Shown one piece after another: positions 16,402 to 25,044 of a stretch of DNA of 64,000 nucleotides. Positions within the stretch are counted from its first letter, which is position 1. Each line of letters begins with the position of its first letter. A program made the translations under genes and the position numbers. The notes under the pieces are model-generated. The model searched no databases. It had not been told where the DNA came from and was given only the letters and a program-made list of their open reading frames with translations. Source of the DNA: Bdellovibrio sp. (GTDB lineage: Bacteria > Myxococcota > SpSt-1050); contig DYEF01000023.1 of the NCBI GenBank assembly GCA_020725805.1, forward strand, positions 1-64,000, given 5' to 3'.

Positions 16402-18114
16402 ATGAAAAGACTACCAGCACTTTTTCTGGCCTTATCAATGCTGATTTCATATCCGGTTTTTGCGGCAAAGGAGAAACAGCAGGACAAAAGACTTATATAT
16501 CTGCAGGCAATGAGAGAGGAACTCGGGAGAACGATAAAGGACCTGAGCCTCAAAGATTTTCCCCAGATATATTTCGTAAGTTATCTCGTAAAATTTGTCG
16601 AATCATACGAAATCGGAGCACGTTTCGGGAATATTTATGCAGTACGCGATGACAGATTCGGTATAGCAGATGTGGATGTGAGGGTCGGGAGCTACGAATA
16701 CGACCATTCCACAGATAAAGGGTTTGACTGGGAATTCAGCTGGTCTCCTTCCGAATACAGGAGTTCAAACATACTTCCGCTCGAACCAGACATAAACGCC
16801 GTCAGAAACGTCCTCTGGCTCCTCTCCGACAATACATACAAGGCAAATGCCGCTCAATATCTGAAGAAGAAGGGGAAGGCAATCTATGAAGTGGAGGAGA
16901 AGGAGAAGAAGGACTGCTTTTCGAAAGAGGAGAAGGTAAGTTTTTACGGCGAAGAAAGGACACTTCAGTTCGACATAAAGAAGAATTCGGATATAGCCAG
17001 AAGGCTCTCACTGATGTTTATGAACTATCCCGAGATATTCGATTCGGACGTAAAACTCAGGGCAGAGAAAGTCACAATGATCTTCATCAATTCTGAGGGA
17101 ACCGAAGTGGTAATGGACAAGACATATTACTCCTTCGTGGCAAATGCGTATTCAAGGGCTGACGACGGTATGCTCCTGAGCAACGACAAATCCTTTTATT
17201 CGACTGAGCCGGACAAGTTTCTTAACGAAAAGCAGCTTACCGGACAGATACAGGACCTCATAAACGAACTCGTGGAACTCAGAAAGGCCCCTGTCTTCGA
17301 GCCATATACAGGACCGGCAATCCTCGAACCGGAGGCAACCGGAGTACTCTTTCACGAGGCTATAGGCCACAGACTCGAGGGAGACCGTATGAACGACCAG
17401 TCGGAGGGACAGACCTTCAAGGAGAAGATAGGGCAGGTCATTCTCCCGAAATTCATCTCGGTATTCGACGACCCCACGATGAAGGAATTCAGGGGTCAGA
17501 CACTCAACGGACATTATGAATACGACGATCAGGGCGTAAAGGCACAGAAAGTGACACTTGTAGAAAAAGGTATTCTCAAAAACTATCTGCTCTCGAGAAA
17601 ACCCGTCAAGGGATTCAACAGAAGCAACGGACACGGCCGTTCGGGTATTTACGGCAAGCCTATGTCACGTATGGCCATCACTTATGTAAAGGCAGAGGAG
17701 ACAGTAAGTTTTGCCGAACTCAAGAAAATGCTCATCGAGGAGGTTAAGAAACAGGGGAAACCCTACGGCCTTATGATAAAAAATATAAAGGGAGGTTCGA
17801 CAAACACCTCATCCTTCGGTTATCAGGCCTTCAACGGTGTACCGCGGACGGTCTACAGGGTCTATCCGGACGGGAGAGAGGAACTCGTACGCGGTGTCGA
17901 ACTTGTGGGTACCCCGCTTGTCACTATCAGCAAGATAGTAAAGGCATCGGACGAATACAGCATTTTCAACGGATACTGCGGGGCAGAGTCGGGCTTCATC
18001 CCTGTCTCAGCCATTGCACCCTATGTACTGATCTCCGAAATCGAACTTCAGTCGACAATGAAATTCAAGGAGAGACCGCCTATTCTTCCGTCTCCATGGG
18101 CAAAGAAGAAATAG
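16402..18114 (+). CDS. Exported TldD/PmbA-like metalloprotease
   Basis: 570 residues. The C-terminal half carries the TldD zinc motif HEAIGH (318-323, in LFHEAIGHRLEGDRM) and the later NTSSFGYQAFNGVPRTVYRVY and GYCGAESGFIPVSAIAP regions, which supply the remaining active-site architecture. Characterised TldD/TldE proteins are cytoplasmic peptidases that trim microcin precursors, CcdA antitoxin and other unfolded peptides. Here a clear signal peptide (MKRLPALFLALSMLISYPVFA) precedes the domain, so the enzyme should work in the periplasm. The start is the ATG at 16402, with GGAGG seven bases upstream; a GTG at 16381 would put seven residues before the signal peptide. No TldE/PmbA partner gene is in the window. 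Confidence 0.85.
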   Translation: MKRLPALFLALSMLISYPVFAAKEKQQDKRLIYLQAMREELGRTIKDLSLKDFPQIYFVSYLVKFVESYEIGARFGNIYAVRDDRFGIADVDVRVGSYEYDHSTDKGFDWEFSWSPSEYRSSNILPLEPDINAVRNVLWLLSDNTYKANAAQYLKKKGKAIYEVEEKEKKDCFSKEEKVSFYGEERTLQFDIKKNSDIARRLSLMFMNYPEIFDSDVKLRAEKVTMIFINSEGTEVVMDKTYYSFVANAYSRADDGMLLSNDKSFYSTEPDKFLNEKQLTGQIQDLINELVELRKAPVFEPYTGPAILEPEATGVLFHEAIGHRLEGDRMNDQSEGQTFKEKIGQVILPKFISVFDDPTMKEFRGQTLNGHYEYDDQGVKAQKVTLVEKGILKNYLLSRKPVKGFNRSNGHGRSGIYGKPMSRMAITYVKAEETVSFAELKKMLIEEVKKQGKPYGLMIKNIKGGSTNTSSFGYQAFNGVPRTVYRVYPDGREELVRGVELVGTPLVTISKIVKASDEYSIFNGYCGAESGFIPVSAIAPYVLISEIELQSTMKFKERPPILPSPWAKKK

Positions 18115-18168
18115 TTCTTTTGCCAGCGATAGGACATTTTTGCTGTTTTGATTTTCACAACTTAAAAT

Positions 18169-18197
18169 TTGACTATTTCATCGGTATGTAATAATTT
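18169..18197 (+). promoter_or_regulatory. Candidate promoter of the FHA/PP2C/kinase operon
   Basis: TTGACT (18169-18174), 17 bases, then TAATTT (18192-18197). The -35 is good and the -10 moderate. It would give a short leader before the AAGGAG ribosome site and ATG at 18225. Confidence 0.4.
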
Positions 18198-18224
18198 GAC
18201 GGTAATGATTAAGGAGATTCTAAA

Positions 18225-18824
18225 ATGAAAAAACTGCTGACTCTTCTTTTTATTGTTCTTTTCCTTTTTATTGCCTGTAAGGACCCGAAAAAGGAGTATA
18301 TCGAAAAGGTTACACCCGTACTGAATAATCTCGAACAGATAGGTCTCGAAATGGACAAGACAGTGGAGGCGGTCAAATCCGACGGAATCTCGATCATCGA
18401 GTTCGAGGCAAAGATTGCCGATATAGAAAAAAGGCTCAGTCTGGAGAAGGAGAATTTCAATCATAATATGGCACCTGTGGATCTGGACCTTTTTCACAAG
18501 AACATTCTGGAAGCAATTGCGGGTGAACAGCTTGCCATCTCCTCCGTAAAATCCTATGCCACCAGAAAGAATATGTACAATCTGGCAGAGAAACAGCTTA
18601 CCGAACTCCAGAAGGAAGAGAGCGAACTAATGCAGAAACCATCCGATGAAAAGACAAAGACGAGACTATCGAAAATATCTTCCGAAAAGGCAAATCTCTT
18701 AAAGCAGAAGGAGAATCTCACAGCCGAGATGGATTCACAGATGAAGTTTTATTCGAACAGTCACGACTATTTCGTAAAAATGCTCAGGGCTATGAAGAAC
18801 GGACTCAAGGGGAGGTCAAAATGA
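18225..18824 (+). CDS. Coiled-coil lipoprotein
   Basis: A 199-residue lipoprotein with signal peptide MKKLLTLLFIVLFLFIAC and a mature region that is almost wholly helical. Heptad-like runs such as VTPVLNNLEQIGLEMDKTVE and LSKISSEKANLLKQKENLTA predict coiled coils in two blocks (about 25-85 and 115-170). No known domain is recognised. The stop overlaps the start of the FHA gene in ATGA, so it is the first cistron of the signalling operon. It could be an extracytoplasmic partner sensed by, or a substrate of, the downstream kinase. That is inference from position only. Confidence 0.7.
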   Translation: MKKLLTLLFIVLFLFIACKDPKKEYIEKVTPVLNNLEQIGLEMDKTVEAVKSDGISIIEFEAKIADIEKRLSLEKENFNHNMAPVDLDLFHKNILEAIAGEQLAISSVKSYATRKNMYNLAEKQLTELQKEESELMQKPSDEKTKTRLSKISSEKANLLKQKENLTAEMDSQMKFYSNSHDYFVKMLRAMKNGLKGRSK

Positions 18825-19462
18825 AGTGTCCCGGTTGCGGCATCGAGATACAAAATCCCGGAAAGTTCTGCGGCTCCTGCGGGGCAAAACTTACGCAGAA
18901 ACTCTGTCCCAACGGCCACGTTATGAATGAGACAGATGAGGTATGCCCGCACTGTGCAACACAAAGACAGCAGAAGGTCAAGACAGTTGCCCCCGAAAAC
19001 AAGGGGAAGACACTCTTCGAGATCAATACCATAGCTCCGGTTTCACAGCAGAAGGACGAGATAAGGGAGTTTAAGATAGACAAAGGCCCTTCGCAAACCA
19101 CATCAGAGGTCAGAAAGACAAAGGTGGTAAAGACCGAGAGCCCGGTTGCTACAAATGTTCTGTCAGGCTGGCTCGTCTCCTTCGACAGAAAGACCGAGGG
19201 AGAAGATTTCAGGATATTTTCATCCGAAAATATTATCGGGGCGTCCCCGGCCTGCAATATAGTTATCGACCACGACACAATAAGTTCGAGACACGCCGCC
19301 ATTTCCTACAGGGAAGGGAATTTTCATCTCAGGGACCTCGGAAGCACAAACGGGACTTTTTTGAACGGAGTAAGGCTGGACAGGGAGATAATGCTCTCTG
19401 ACGGAGACAATATAACATTCGGAACTTTCAATACTCTTTTTGTGAGGATAAAGAGAAAGTAG
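18821..19462 (+). CDS. Zinc-ribbon FHA-domain protein
   Basis: 213 residues. The N-terminus has a double zinc ribbon: CPGCGIEIQNPGKFCGSCG (two CxxC knuckles), then CPNGHVMNETDEVCPHC. A Lys/Thr-rich linker follows. The C-terminal 100 residues are an FHA phosphothreonine-binding domain, with strand ENIIGASPACNIVI, core DHDTISSRHAAISY and GSTNGTFLNGVRL, the residues that contact phosphothreonine. FHA proteins usually bind the autophosphorylated kinase encoded nearby. It overlaps the lipoprotein gene by four bases and is followed after three bases by a PP2C phosphatase. The zinc ribbon is shared with the kinase at 20206, suggesting a common docking or nucleic-acid-binding element. Confidence 0.9.
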   Translation: MKCPGCGIEIQNPGKFCGSCGAKLTQKLCPNGHVMNETDEVCPHCATQRQQKVKTVAPENKGKTLFEINTIAPVSQQKDEIREFKIDKGPSQTTSEVRKTKVVKTESPVATNVLSGWLVSFDRKTEGEDFRIFSSENIIGASPACNIVIDHDTISSRHAAISYREGNFHLRDLGSTNGTFLNGVRLDREIMLSDGDNITFGTFNTLFVRIKRK

Positions 19463-19465
19463 GAC

Positions 19466-20209
19466 ATGCCTGTATCGGTTGCAAATCTGAGCCATACCGG
19501 AATGGTAAGGGCGGTAAATGAGGATTATTTCGGATATTTCAGAATCGGCGGCCTCGATATCCTGATAATAGCAGACGGTATGGGCGGACACAGGGGCGGG
19601 AAGGTTGCAAGCAAGATCGCTGTGGACAGCATCAGGGAATACTTCGAGACACACATAAAGGAAAACCACCCGGCTGAATCAATGATAGACGAATCACTTA
19701 ACACGGCCAACAGGATGATAAGGGATTTTGCGGCCGCAGATCCGGGACTCTACGGAATGGGGGCAACCGCCGTACTGCTTGTGATCAGGGAGAACAGGGC
19801 TGTCTTCAGGCATCTGGGCGACTGCCGTCTCTATCTCATCCGTGACGAAAAGATAAGGCGCCTTACCAGAGACCACACACTCGTCCAGAAACTTCTGGAT
19901 GACGGTATCATTACGCTTGCCGAGTCGCTCTTTCACCCCGAAAGGAATATCGTAAGCAAGGCCCTTGGCGGCAGATTCTATCTGGAGTTCGACGAGCCAA
20001 CAGGGAATCTCGAGCTGATAAACAATGACAGACTTCTTATGTGCTCGGACGGGCTGTTCGACTCTATGTCCGATGAGGAGATTCTGGAAATTGCAAAATC
20101 AGGAGATATAAACAAATGTGTACAGGCACTTGTTGACGAGGCAAACAAGAGAGGGGGAAATGACAATATAACCGTCCAGATCGTATTATACACAGGAGAT
20201 AAGATATGA
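19466..20209 (+). CDS. PP2C-family Ser/Thr protein phosphatase
   Basis: A 247-residue cytoplasmic PP2C/PPM phosphatase of the Stp1/PstP type that removes phosphate from Ser/Thr using two metal ions. All motifs are present: RAVNEDYFGYF (metal Asp), IADGMGGHRGGKVAS, GMGATAVL, HLGDCRLYLIRDEKIRRLT, MCSDGLFDSMSDEEI and GGNDNITVQIV with the final metal Asp. The length is normal for the family. There is no membrane tail, unlike mycobacterial PstP. It lies between the FHA gene and the kinase, and its stop overlaps the kinase start in ATGA. It most likely reverses the phosphorylation made by that kinase. Confidence 0.95.
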   Translation: MPVSVANLSHTGMVRAVNEDYFGYFRIGGLDILIIADGMGGHRGGKVASKIAVDSIREYFETHIKENHPAESMIDESLNTANRMIRDFAAADPGLYGMGATAVLLVIRENRAVFRHLGDCRLYLIRDEKIRRLTRDHTLVQKLLDDGIITLAESLFHPERNIVSKALGGRFYLEFDEPTGNLELINNDRLLMCSDGLFDSMSDEEILEIAKSGDINKCVQALVDEANKRGGNDNITVQIVLYTGDKI

Positions 20210-21984
20210 AATGCCCTAAGTGCGGTTCGGAAAATTCTCAGGATTCAAAATTCTGTCTTTCCTGCGGGGAGCCCCTGACGAGAAAGACAATCGCCGTAGG
20301 AGTGATTCCGCCACAGCAGACAGAGGAGAAACTCATTATCGGCAAGAATTACGAAGTGGTCAAGAAACTCGGAGAAGGAGGAATGGGAGTCGTCTATAAG
20401 GCGGTCCACAACCTCTCGGGTCAGGAAGTAGCCATCAAGATGCTACCGCCCGAACTCTCACAGGACGAAGGAATAAGGACACGTTTTATCAATGAGGCAA
20501 GGCTTCTGGCAAAGCTCGACCACCCCAATATAGTTACGCTCTACAATTTCCTCGAGGAGGACCAGAAATTCTACCTCATTATGCAGTTCGTAAAGGGGAA
20601 GACTCTCGAGGATCACATCAGGGAGAAGGGGAAACTTCCGGTCGACGAGGCCGTTAACATCTTTTCACAGGTCTGTGATGCACTCGGATACGCACACGAA
20701 CTCGGGGTAATTCACCGCGACATAAAACCTGCCAACATTATGATTACCCCCGATATGCGGGTAAAGGTAATGGACTTCGGAATAGCCAAACTTACCGGCG
20801 GCACAAAACTGACGGCAACAGGTATAGCGGTAGGAACGGTCTGGTATATGTCTCCTGAGCAGATCAGAGGTGCAGAACTGGATGCCAGAAGTGACCTCTA
20901 CGCACTGGGAATCACCCTTTACGAGGCACTCACCGGACGGGTCCCCTTCAATTCGGAGAGCGATTATGAGGTGAGGAAGAGCCACGTCGAGGTCAACCCG
21001 CCATCACCGCTGATGCACGACAGCTCCCTGCCGCAGGCCGCAGAGACGGTCCTCTTAAAAGTCCTCTCAAAAAATCCGGCTGACAGATATCAGAATGCGC
21101 AGGAATTCAAGAAGGCAATCGAATCCATCAGGACATCTCCTCTGGTAATAACACCGGAATATCAGTCTCAGGGGATTCCGACCGAACAGATACAGAAGAA
21201 AAGCAGCAACAAGGGAATTGTTATTGCCCTGATTATCCTGATACTTATCCTCTGTGGCGGAGCGGTCTATTATTTTCTCTTCCACCAGAAGATGCTTGCG
21301 CCTCAGGTAAATCCCCTGAGGGCCGAACAGGTTTATATCCCCGCGGGCGAATTTACAATGGGGAGCGAAAAGGGTAAAGACGACGAAAAGCCCGTGAAGA
21401 AAGTCCTTCTATCTGGTTATTACATCGACAAATACGAAGTTACGAATCTTCAGTACCAGAAGTGTGTGGAGGCAAAGATATGCGGTGCACCGCAGGATTT
21501 TCTTGTCAACAAATCTCCGTCTGCACCGGTCGTCGGTGTCAGTTACAATGACGCAAAGACATTCTGCGAATGGGCCAAGAAGAGACTCCCGACAGAGGCG
21601 GAGTGGGAAAAGGCAGCATCACAGAAGGGAAAAAACACGGAATACCCATGGGGAGACGAAAAACCTGACTGCAAAAGAGCCAATTTCGTGGAATGTGACC
21701 TCAAACTCAAGGAGGTCGGGAGTTTTGTAAGCGGTGCAAGCGGTTACGGCGTAATGGATATGGCCGGCAATGTCGCCGAGTGGGTTGCCGACTGGTACGA
21801 CAAGAATGCTTATCTGACCATGAATACCACAAATCCGAAGGGCCCGCTGACCGGTACATACAGGGTTGTGCGCGGCGGTTCGTTCAAGAGTACATCAATG
21901 GATCTGAGAAAGAGTAACCGTATGTATTCATCACCGTCAGAGAGACTTATGACTGTCGGATTCAGATGTGCAAGAAGTGAATAG
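20206..21984 (+). CDS. Zinc-ribbon Ser/Thr kinase with extracytoplasmic FGE-like domain
   Basis: 592 residues. An N-terminal zinc ribbon (CPKCGSENSQDSKFCLSCG) is followed by a complete Hanks-type kinase, about 48-310, with P-loop GEGGMGVVY, catalytic HRDIKPAN (H170, D172), DFGIAK and MSPEQIRG. One membrane helix lies at about 337-359. Outside is a formylglycine-generating-enzyme/sulfatase-modifying-factor fold: PAGEFTMGSEKG, GYYIDKYEVTN, RLPTEAEWEKAA, GVMDMAGNVAEWVADW and RVVRGGSFKS. In signalling proteins this fold is usually a ligand-binding sensor rather than an oxidase. The operon places it with its probable phosphatase and FHA adaptor. The kinase-TM-FGE order is known from myxobacteria and planctomycetes. 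Confidence 0.95.
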   Translation: MKCPKCGSENSQDSKFCLSCGEPLTRKTIAVGVIPPQQTEEKLIIGKNYEVVKKLGEGGMGVVYKAVHNLSGQEVAIKMLPPELSQDEGIRTRFINEARLLAKLDHPNIVTLYNFLEEDQKFYLIMQFVKGKTLEDHIREKGKLPVDEAVNIFSQVCDALGYAHELGVIHRDIKPANIMITPDMRVKVMDFGIAKLTGGTKLTATGIAVGTVWYMSPEQIRGAELDARSDLYALGITLYEALTGRVPFNSESDYEVRKSHVEVNPPSPLMHDSSLPQAAETVLLKVLSKNPADRYQNAQEFKKAIESIRTSPLVITPEYQSQGIPTEQIQKKSSNKGIVIALIILILILCGGAVYYFLFHQKMLAPQVNPLRAEQVYIPAGEFTMGSEKGKDDEKPVKKVLLSGYYIDKYEVTNLQYQKCVEAKICGAPQDFLVNKSPSAPVVGVSYNDAKTFCEWAKKRLPTEAEWEKAASQKGKNTEYPWGDEKPDCKRANFVECDLKLKEVGSFVSGASGYGVMDMAGNVAEWVADWYDKNAYLTMNTTNPKGPLTGTYRVVRGGSFKSTSMDLRKSNRMYSSPSERLMTVGFRCARSE

Positions 21985-22240
21985 TATAACCCTTCTTCTC
22001 GACGGACACTGCATAGAGACTACAGCCAGAAAAAGGCTTACAGAGCTGATAAGAAAATCCCTCACAGACGAATCGTCAGATGAATATTCGGGAGAGATAG
22101 AATTTCTCAGGGAATTCATAGAAAGAACAGATTTCAGAAGAATAAGGGCGGATAATCCTTTTCTCGACGGAAGAACAAGGATAAAGGTAATTGTTGAACT
22201 CAACAGCAGCAGGGAATATCTCTTCAGGATAATCAAGTAG
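21968..22240 (+). CDS. Small hypothetical protein coupled to the kinase gene
   Basis: A 90-residue, highly charged protein without signal peptide or membrane segment. It overlaps the kinase stop by 17 bases, so it is probably translated by coupling. An N-terminal strand (SITLLLDGHCIE) is followed by helical RKRLTELIRKSLTDESS and IEFLREFIERTDFRRIR, then a TRIKVIVELN strand. I recognise no family. Codon use resembles its neighbours, which supports it being a real gene. It could be a regulator or substrate of the kinase. Confidence 0.6.
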   Translation: MQEVNSITLLLDGHCIETTARKRLTELIRKSLTDESSDEYSGEIEFLREFIERTDFRRIRADNPFLDGRTRIKVIVELNSSREYLFRIIK

Positions 22241-22288
22241 CTTACCAGTACCCGTCATCCTGATTTTTCAATACAATCAAATATTTTG

Positions 22289-22316
22289 TTGATATTGAGT
22301 AAAATGTTTGTATTAT
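22289..22316 (+). promoter_or_regulatory. Promoter of the tryptophanase gene
   Basis: TTGATA (22289-22294), 16 bases, then TATTAT (22311-22316). Transcription should begin near 22323. This excludes the upstream in-frame ATG at 22286 and supports the start at 22349, which has AAGGAG in front. Confidence 0.6.
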
Positions 22317-22348
22317 CTCCTCACCTGTATTTTCCAAGGAGTCGTAAA

Positions 22349-23713
22349 ATGTTATTCGAACCCTTCAGAATCAAAATGACCGAGCCGATAAGAATATTAT
22401 CAAGGGAAGAACGGGTAAAGAAGATCAAAGAGGCATGTTATAACCTCTTTCTTCTCAGGGCAGAGGACGTAATGATAGACCTTCTGACAGATTCCGGAAC
22501 CGGTTCTATGAGTGCAAATCAGTGGTCTGCAATAATGGTGGGTGATGAATCCTATGCCGGAGCAACGAGCTTTTTCAAATTTGAAGAGACAGTCAGAAAG
22601 ATTACAGGACTGAAATACATACTGCCGACTCATCAGGGCCGGGCCGCAGAGAGAATACTCTTCGGACTGGTTGCCAGAAAGGGTATGGTTATCCCGTCCA
22701 ACACACACTTCGATACCACGAGGGCACTTATAGAATTCAATGAGGCTCTGGCCGTCGACCTTGTTATTGACGAAGGGAAGAAACCGTCTGTAAAACACCC
22801 GTTCAAGGGGAATATGGACCTGAACAAGCTCGAGGAGACAATAAAAAAATTCGGTCCCGAGAATATTCCGCTCTGTATGATTACTATAACAAACAATTCC
22901 GGAGGCGGTCAGCCCGTCTCTCTGGAGAATATCAGAGAGACAAAAAGGCTTTTATCGAGATACAAAATCCCTCTGTTTATCGACGCCTGCAGGTTCGCCG
23001 AAAACGCCTATTTCATCAAGAAGAGGGAGAAGGGTTACGAGAATAAATCGATACTCGAGATAGCCCGTGAGATATTCAGTTATGCCGACGGCTGTACAAT
23101 GAGCGCAAAGAAGGACGGTCTGGTCAACATCGGCGGTTTTCTGGCCCTCAACAACGAGGAACTGGCAATCCGGGCAAAAAATATGCTCATCCTTACCGAA
23201 GGATTCCCGACCTACGGGGGTCTTGCGGGGAGAGACCTTGAGGCACTCGCAGTCGGACTGAACGAGGTCTTAGATGAGCAGTATCTCTCATACAGAATCG
23301 GTCAGGTGGAATACCTCGGGAACAGATTGCTCGAAAAGGGGATACCGATTATCGAGCCGACAGGGGGACACGCAGTATATATCGATGCGGGTTCACTCCT
23401 TGGTCACATCAAACCCGAGAACTTTCCCGCACAGGCCCTTTCGGTCGAACTCTACATAGAAGGCGGCATAAGGACTGTCGAGATAGGTTCTGTAATGTTC
23501 GGGAAGAAAGAGGAGTCCGGCAGATTCAAACCCGCTCCCCTAGAGCTTGTCAGGCTCGCAATTCCGAGAAGAGTCTATACGATGAGCCATATGGACTACA
23601 TTGCAGACGTGGCAGGGAGTCTGAAAGAGAGGGCAGAAGAGATCAGGGGATACAGAATTACCTACGAGGCACCGCACCTTAGGCACTTCACGGCACACTT
23701 CGAGCCGGTATGA
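22349..23713 (+). CDS. tnaA: Tryptophanase (tryptophan indole-lyase)
   Basis: A 454-residue PLP beta-eliminating lyase that splits L-tryptophan to indole, pyruvate and ammonia. Family motifs are EPFRIKMTEPIR at the start, DLLTDSGTGSMS, THQGRAAERI and GGQPVSLENI, plus the Schiff-base lysine in SAKKD (K255). Two positions separate tryptophanase from tyrosine phenol-lyase. Here D122 (in HFDTTRA) and I379 (in VEIGS) match the tryptophanase states (Asp137 and Val/Ile394) rather than the Thr and Arg of phenol-lyase. The length is normal. The ORF is open 21 codons upstream, but the promoter and ribosome site place the start at 22349. I saw no TnaC-like leader peptide. A tyrosine phenol-lyase relative lies at 59503. 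Confidence 0.9.
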   Translation: MLFEPFRIKMTEPIRILSREERVKKIKEACYNLFLLRAEDVMIDLLTDSGTGSMSANQWSAIMVGDESYAGATSFFKFEETVRKITGLKYILPTHQGRAAERILFGLVARKGMVIPSNTHFDTTRALIEFNEALAVDLVIDEGKKPSVKHPFKGNMDLNKLEETIKKFGPENIPLCMITITNNSGGGQPVSLENIRETKRLLSRYKIPLFIDACRFAENAYFIKKREKGYENKSILEIAREIFSYADGCTMSAKKDGLVNIGGFLALNNEELAIRAKNMLILTEGFPTYGGLAGRDLEALAVGLNEVLDEQYLSYRIGQVEYLGNRLLEKGIPIIEPTGGHAVYIDAGSLLGHIKPENFPAQALSVELYIEGGIRTVEIGSVMFGKKEESGRFKPAPLELVRLAIPRRVYTMSHMDYIADVAGSLKERAEEIRGYRITYEAPHLRHFTAHFEPV

Positions 23714-23763
23714 GTCTCTTGCAGAAGACCGCATCCCGGACAAGCAACCGGGGCAAATTAAAT

Positions 23764-23791
23764 TTGACAACATACAATATCATATTATAAT
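23764..23791 (+). promoter_or_regulatory. Consensus sigma-70 promoter
   Basis: Perfect TTGACA (23764-23769) and perfect TATAAT (23786-23791) are separated by 16 bases. This is the best promoter match in the window. It would drive the small gene at 23815 and the two RNA-modification genes that follow without gaps. Confidence 0.8.
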
Positions 23792-23814
23792 TACTTCTGA
23801 AGTTTGGAGTTATT

Positions 23815-24081
23815 ATGCCCCTTATCGACAACGTAGAACAGGCAATCAGACTTGCCAAGGCAATTGCCTCGGACATAGCAATCTATCACGAAAACAAGAT
23901 TGTCGAAGGAATAATCAAGGATAATCTCTTCGAATCGATGGCCGCAATATTCGAAGAAGGCAGAAAACTATACAAGCAGAGAATCAAACCCGAAATAGAC
24001 CCCAATGCCAATCTGTTCGACAGGGCACTTGTGGATGTAATCCTAAAGTCCAAGGCCCACGTGAGATCCAAGATCTGGTAA
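23815..24081 (+). CDS. Small conserved-looking helical protein
   Basis: An 88-residue, mostly helical cytoplasmic protein with GGAG seven bases before its ATG and a consensus promoter upstream. Notable stretches are EQAIRLAKAIASDIAIYHEN, KDNLFESMAAIFEEGRKLYK and DRALVDVILKSKAHVRSKIW. I recognise no named domain. Its stop abuts the start of the pseudouridine synthase gene (TAA then ATG at 24082), so it is the first cistron of an RNA-modification operon. It may relate to translation, but that rests only on its neighbours. Confidence 0.65.
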   Translation: MPLIDNVEQAIRLAKAIASDIAIYHENKIVEGIIKDNLFESMAAIFEEGRKLYKQRIKPEIDPNANLFDRALVDVILKSKAHVRSKIW

Positions 24082-25044
24082 ATGCCAGAGAAACTAATAA
24101 TACAATCCGACAAAGACGAAGAAAGAATAGACAAGTTCATATCATCAAAGACAGACAGACTTTCACGCCAGAAAATAATCGAACTCATCAGAAGCGGACA
24201 TATACTCCTAAACGGCAATATAACAGAGCCCTCTAAAAGAATCAGGACCGGCGACACAATTACAATCAATATCCCGGACCCGGTGCAGACAGAACTGACT
24301 CCACAGGACATCCCGTTCGAAATTATCTACGAGGATGAAGATATACTTATCATCAACAAACCGTCTGACCTCGTCGTACACCCCGCGTGCGGGCACAAGG
24401 ACAATACTCTCGTAAACGCCCTCCTCTTCAGGGTCAGCTCCCTGTCAAGGCTCGGAGGAGATATAAAACCCGGCATCGTTCACAGACTCGACAAGGGGAC
24501 GAGCGGGCTGATGCTGGTAGCAAAGAACGATTACATTCACTCAAAACTTGCAAAGATGTTCGAGCGGCACACAATAAAAAAGTTCTACAGACTCATTACA
24601 CATTCGGTCCCGCGCCAGCTCTCGGGGACAATCGAGACACTCTACGGCAGAGACAAAAATAACAGGAAAAAGTTTACAACTAAAGTCAGAGAAGGTAAAA
24701 AGGCAATAACGGTCTACAGAACACTAAAGAGATTCGGCAGGATTGCCTCCTACATAGAGGCACAGCTTATAACAGGCCGTACACACCAGATAAGAGTTCA
24801 TTTTTCGGAGATGGGATGCCCGATTATCGGAGATGATTTCTATTCAAGAAGGAGAACCGGGAGTTTCGAAAATGAGGTACTGAAGGAAAAGATAAAATCG
24901 CTGAATCACCCTCTGCTGCACTCTTACAGGGTCGAATTTACACATCCAAGACAACAGAAATGGATGGTATTCTCTGCCGAGCCGCCGCAGGATTTCAGAG
25001 AGATTTTAGGATTATTCGAGGAGATATATGCAGAAAACGAATAG
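24082..25044 (+). CDS. RluA-family pseudouridine synthase (RluD-like)
   Basis: 320 residues converting uridine to pseudouridine in ribosomal RNA. An S4 RNA-binding domain (about 12-75, with RLSRQKIIELIRSGHILLNG) precedes the RluA catalytic domain. Motifs are IINKPSDLVVHP, catalytic HRLDKGTSGLMLVAK (the Asp attacks the base), and a late TGRTHQIRVHFSEMGCPIIGD. The S4-plus-RluA order and length match RluD, which modifies helix 69 of 23S rRNA; other RluA paralogues share it, so no symbol is assigned. It starts at the base after the previous stop, and its end overlaps the RlmI-like gene by 17 bases. Confidence 0.92.
   Translation: MPEKLIIQSDKDEERIDKFISSKTDRLSRQKIIELIRSGHILLNGNITEPSKRIRTGDTITINIPDPVQTELTPQDIPFEIIYEDEDILIINKPSDLVVHPACGHKDNTLVNALLFRVSSLSRLGGDIKPGIVHRLDKGTSGLMLVAKNDYIHSKLAKMFERHTIKKFYRLITHSVPRQLSGTIETLYGRDKNNRKKFTTKVREGKKAITVYRTLKRFGRIASYIEAQLITGRTHQIRVHFSEMGCPIIGDDFYSRRRTGSFENEVLKEKIKSLNHPLLHSYRVEFTHPRQQKWMVFSAEPPQDFREILGLFEEIYAENE

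Noticed and set aside
22286-22348. Upstream extension of the tryptophanase frame (21 codons)
   Set aside because: The extension overlaps the predicted promoter and has no ribosome site; the ATG at 22349 has AAGGAG.
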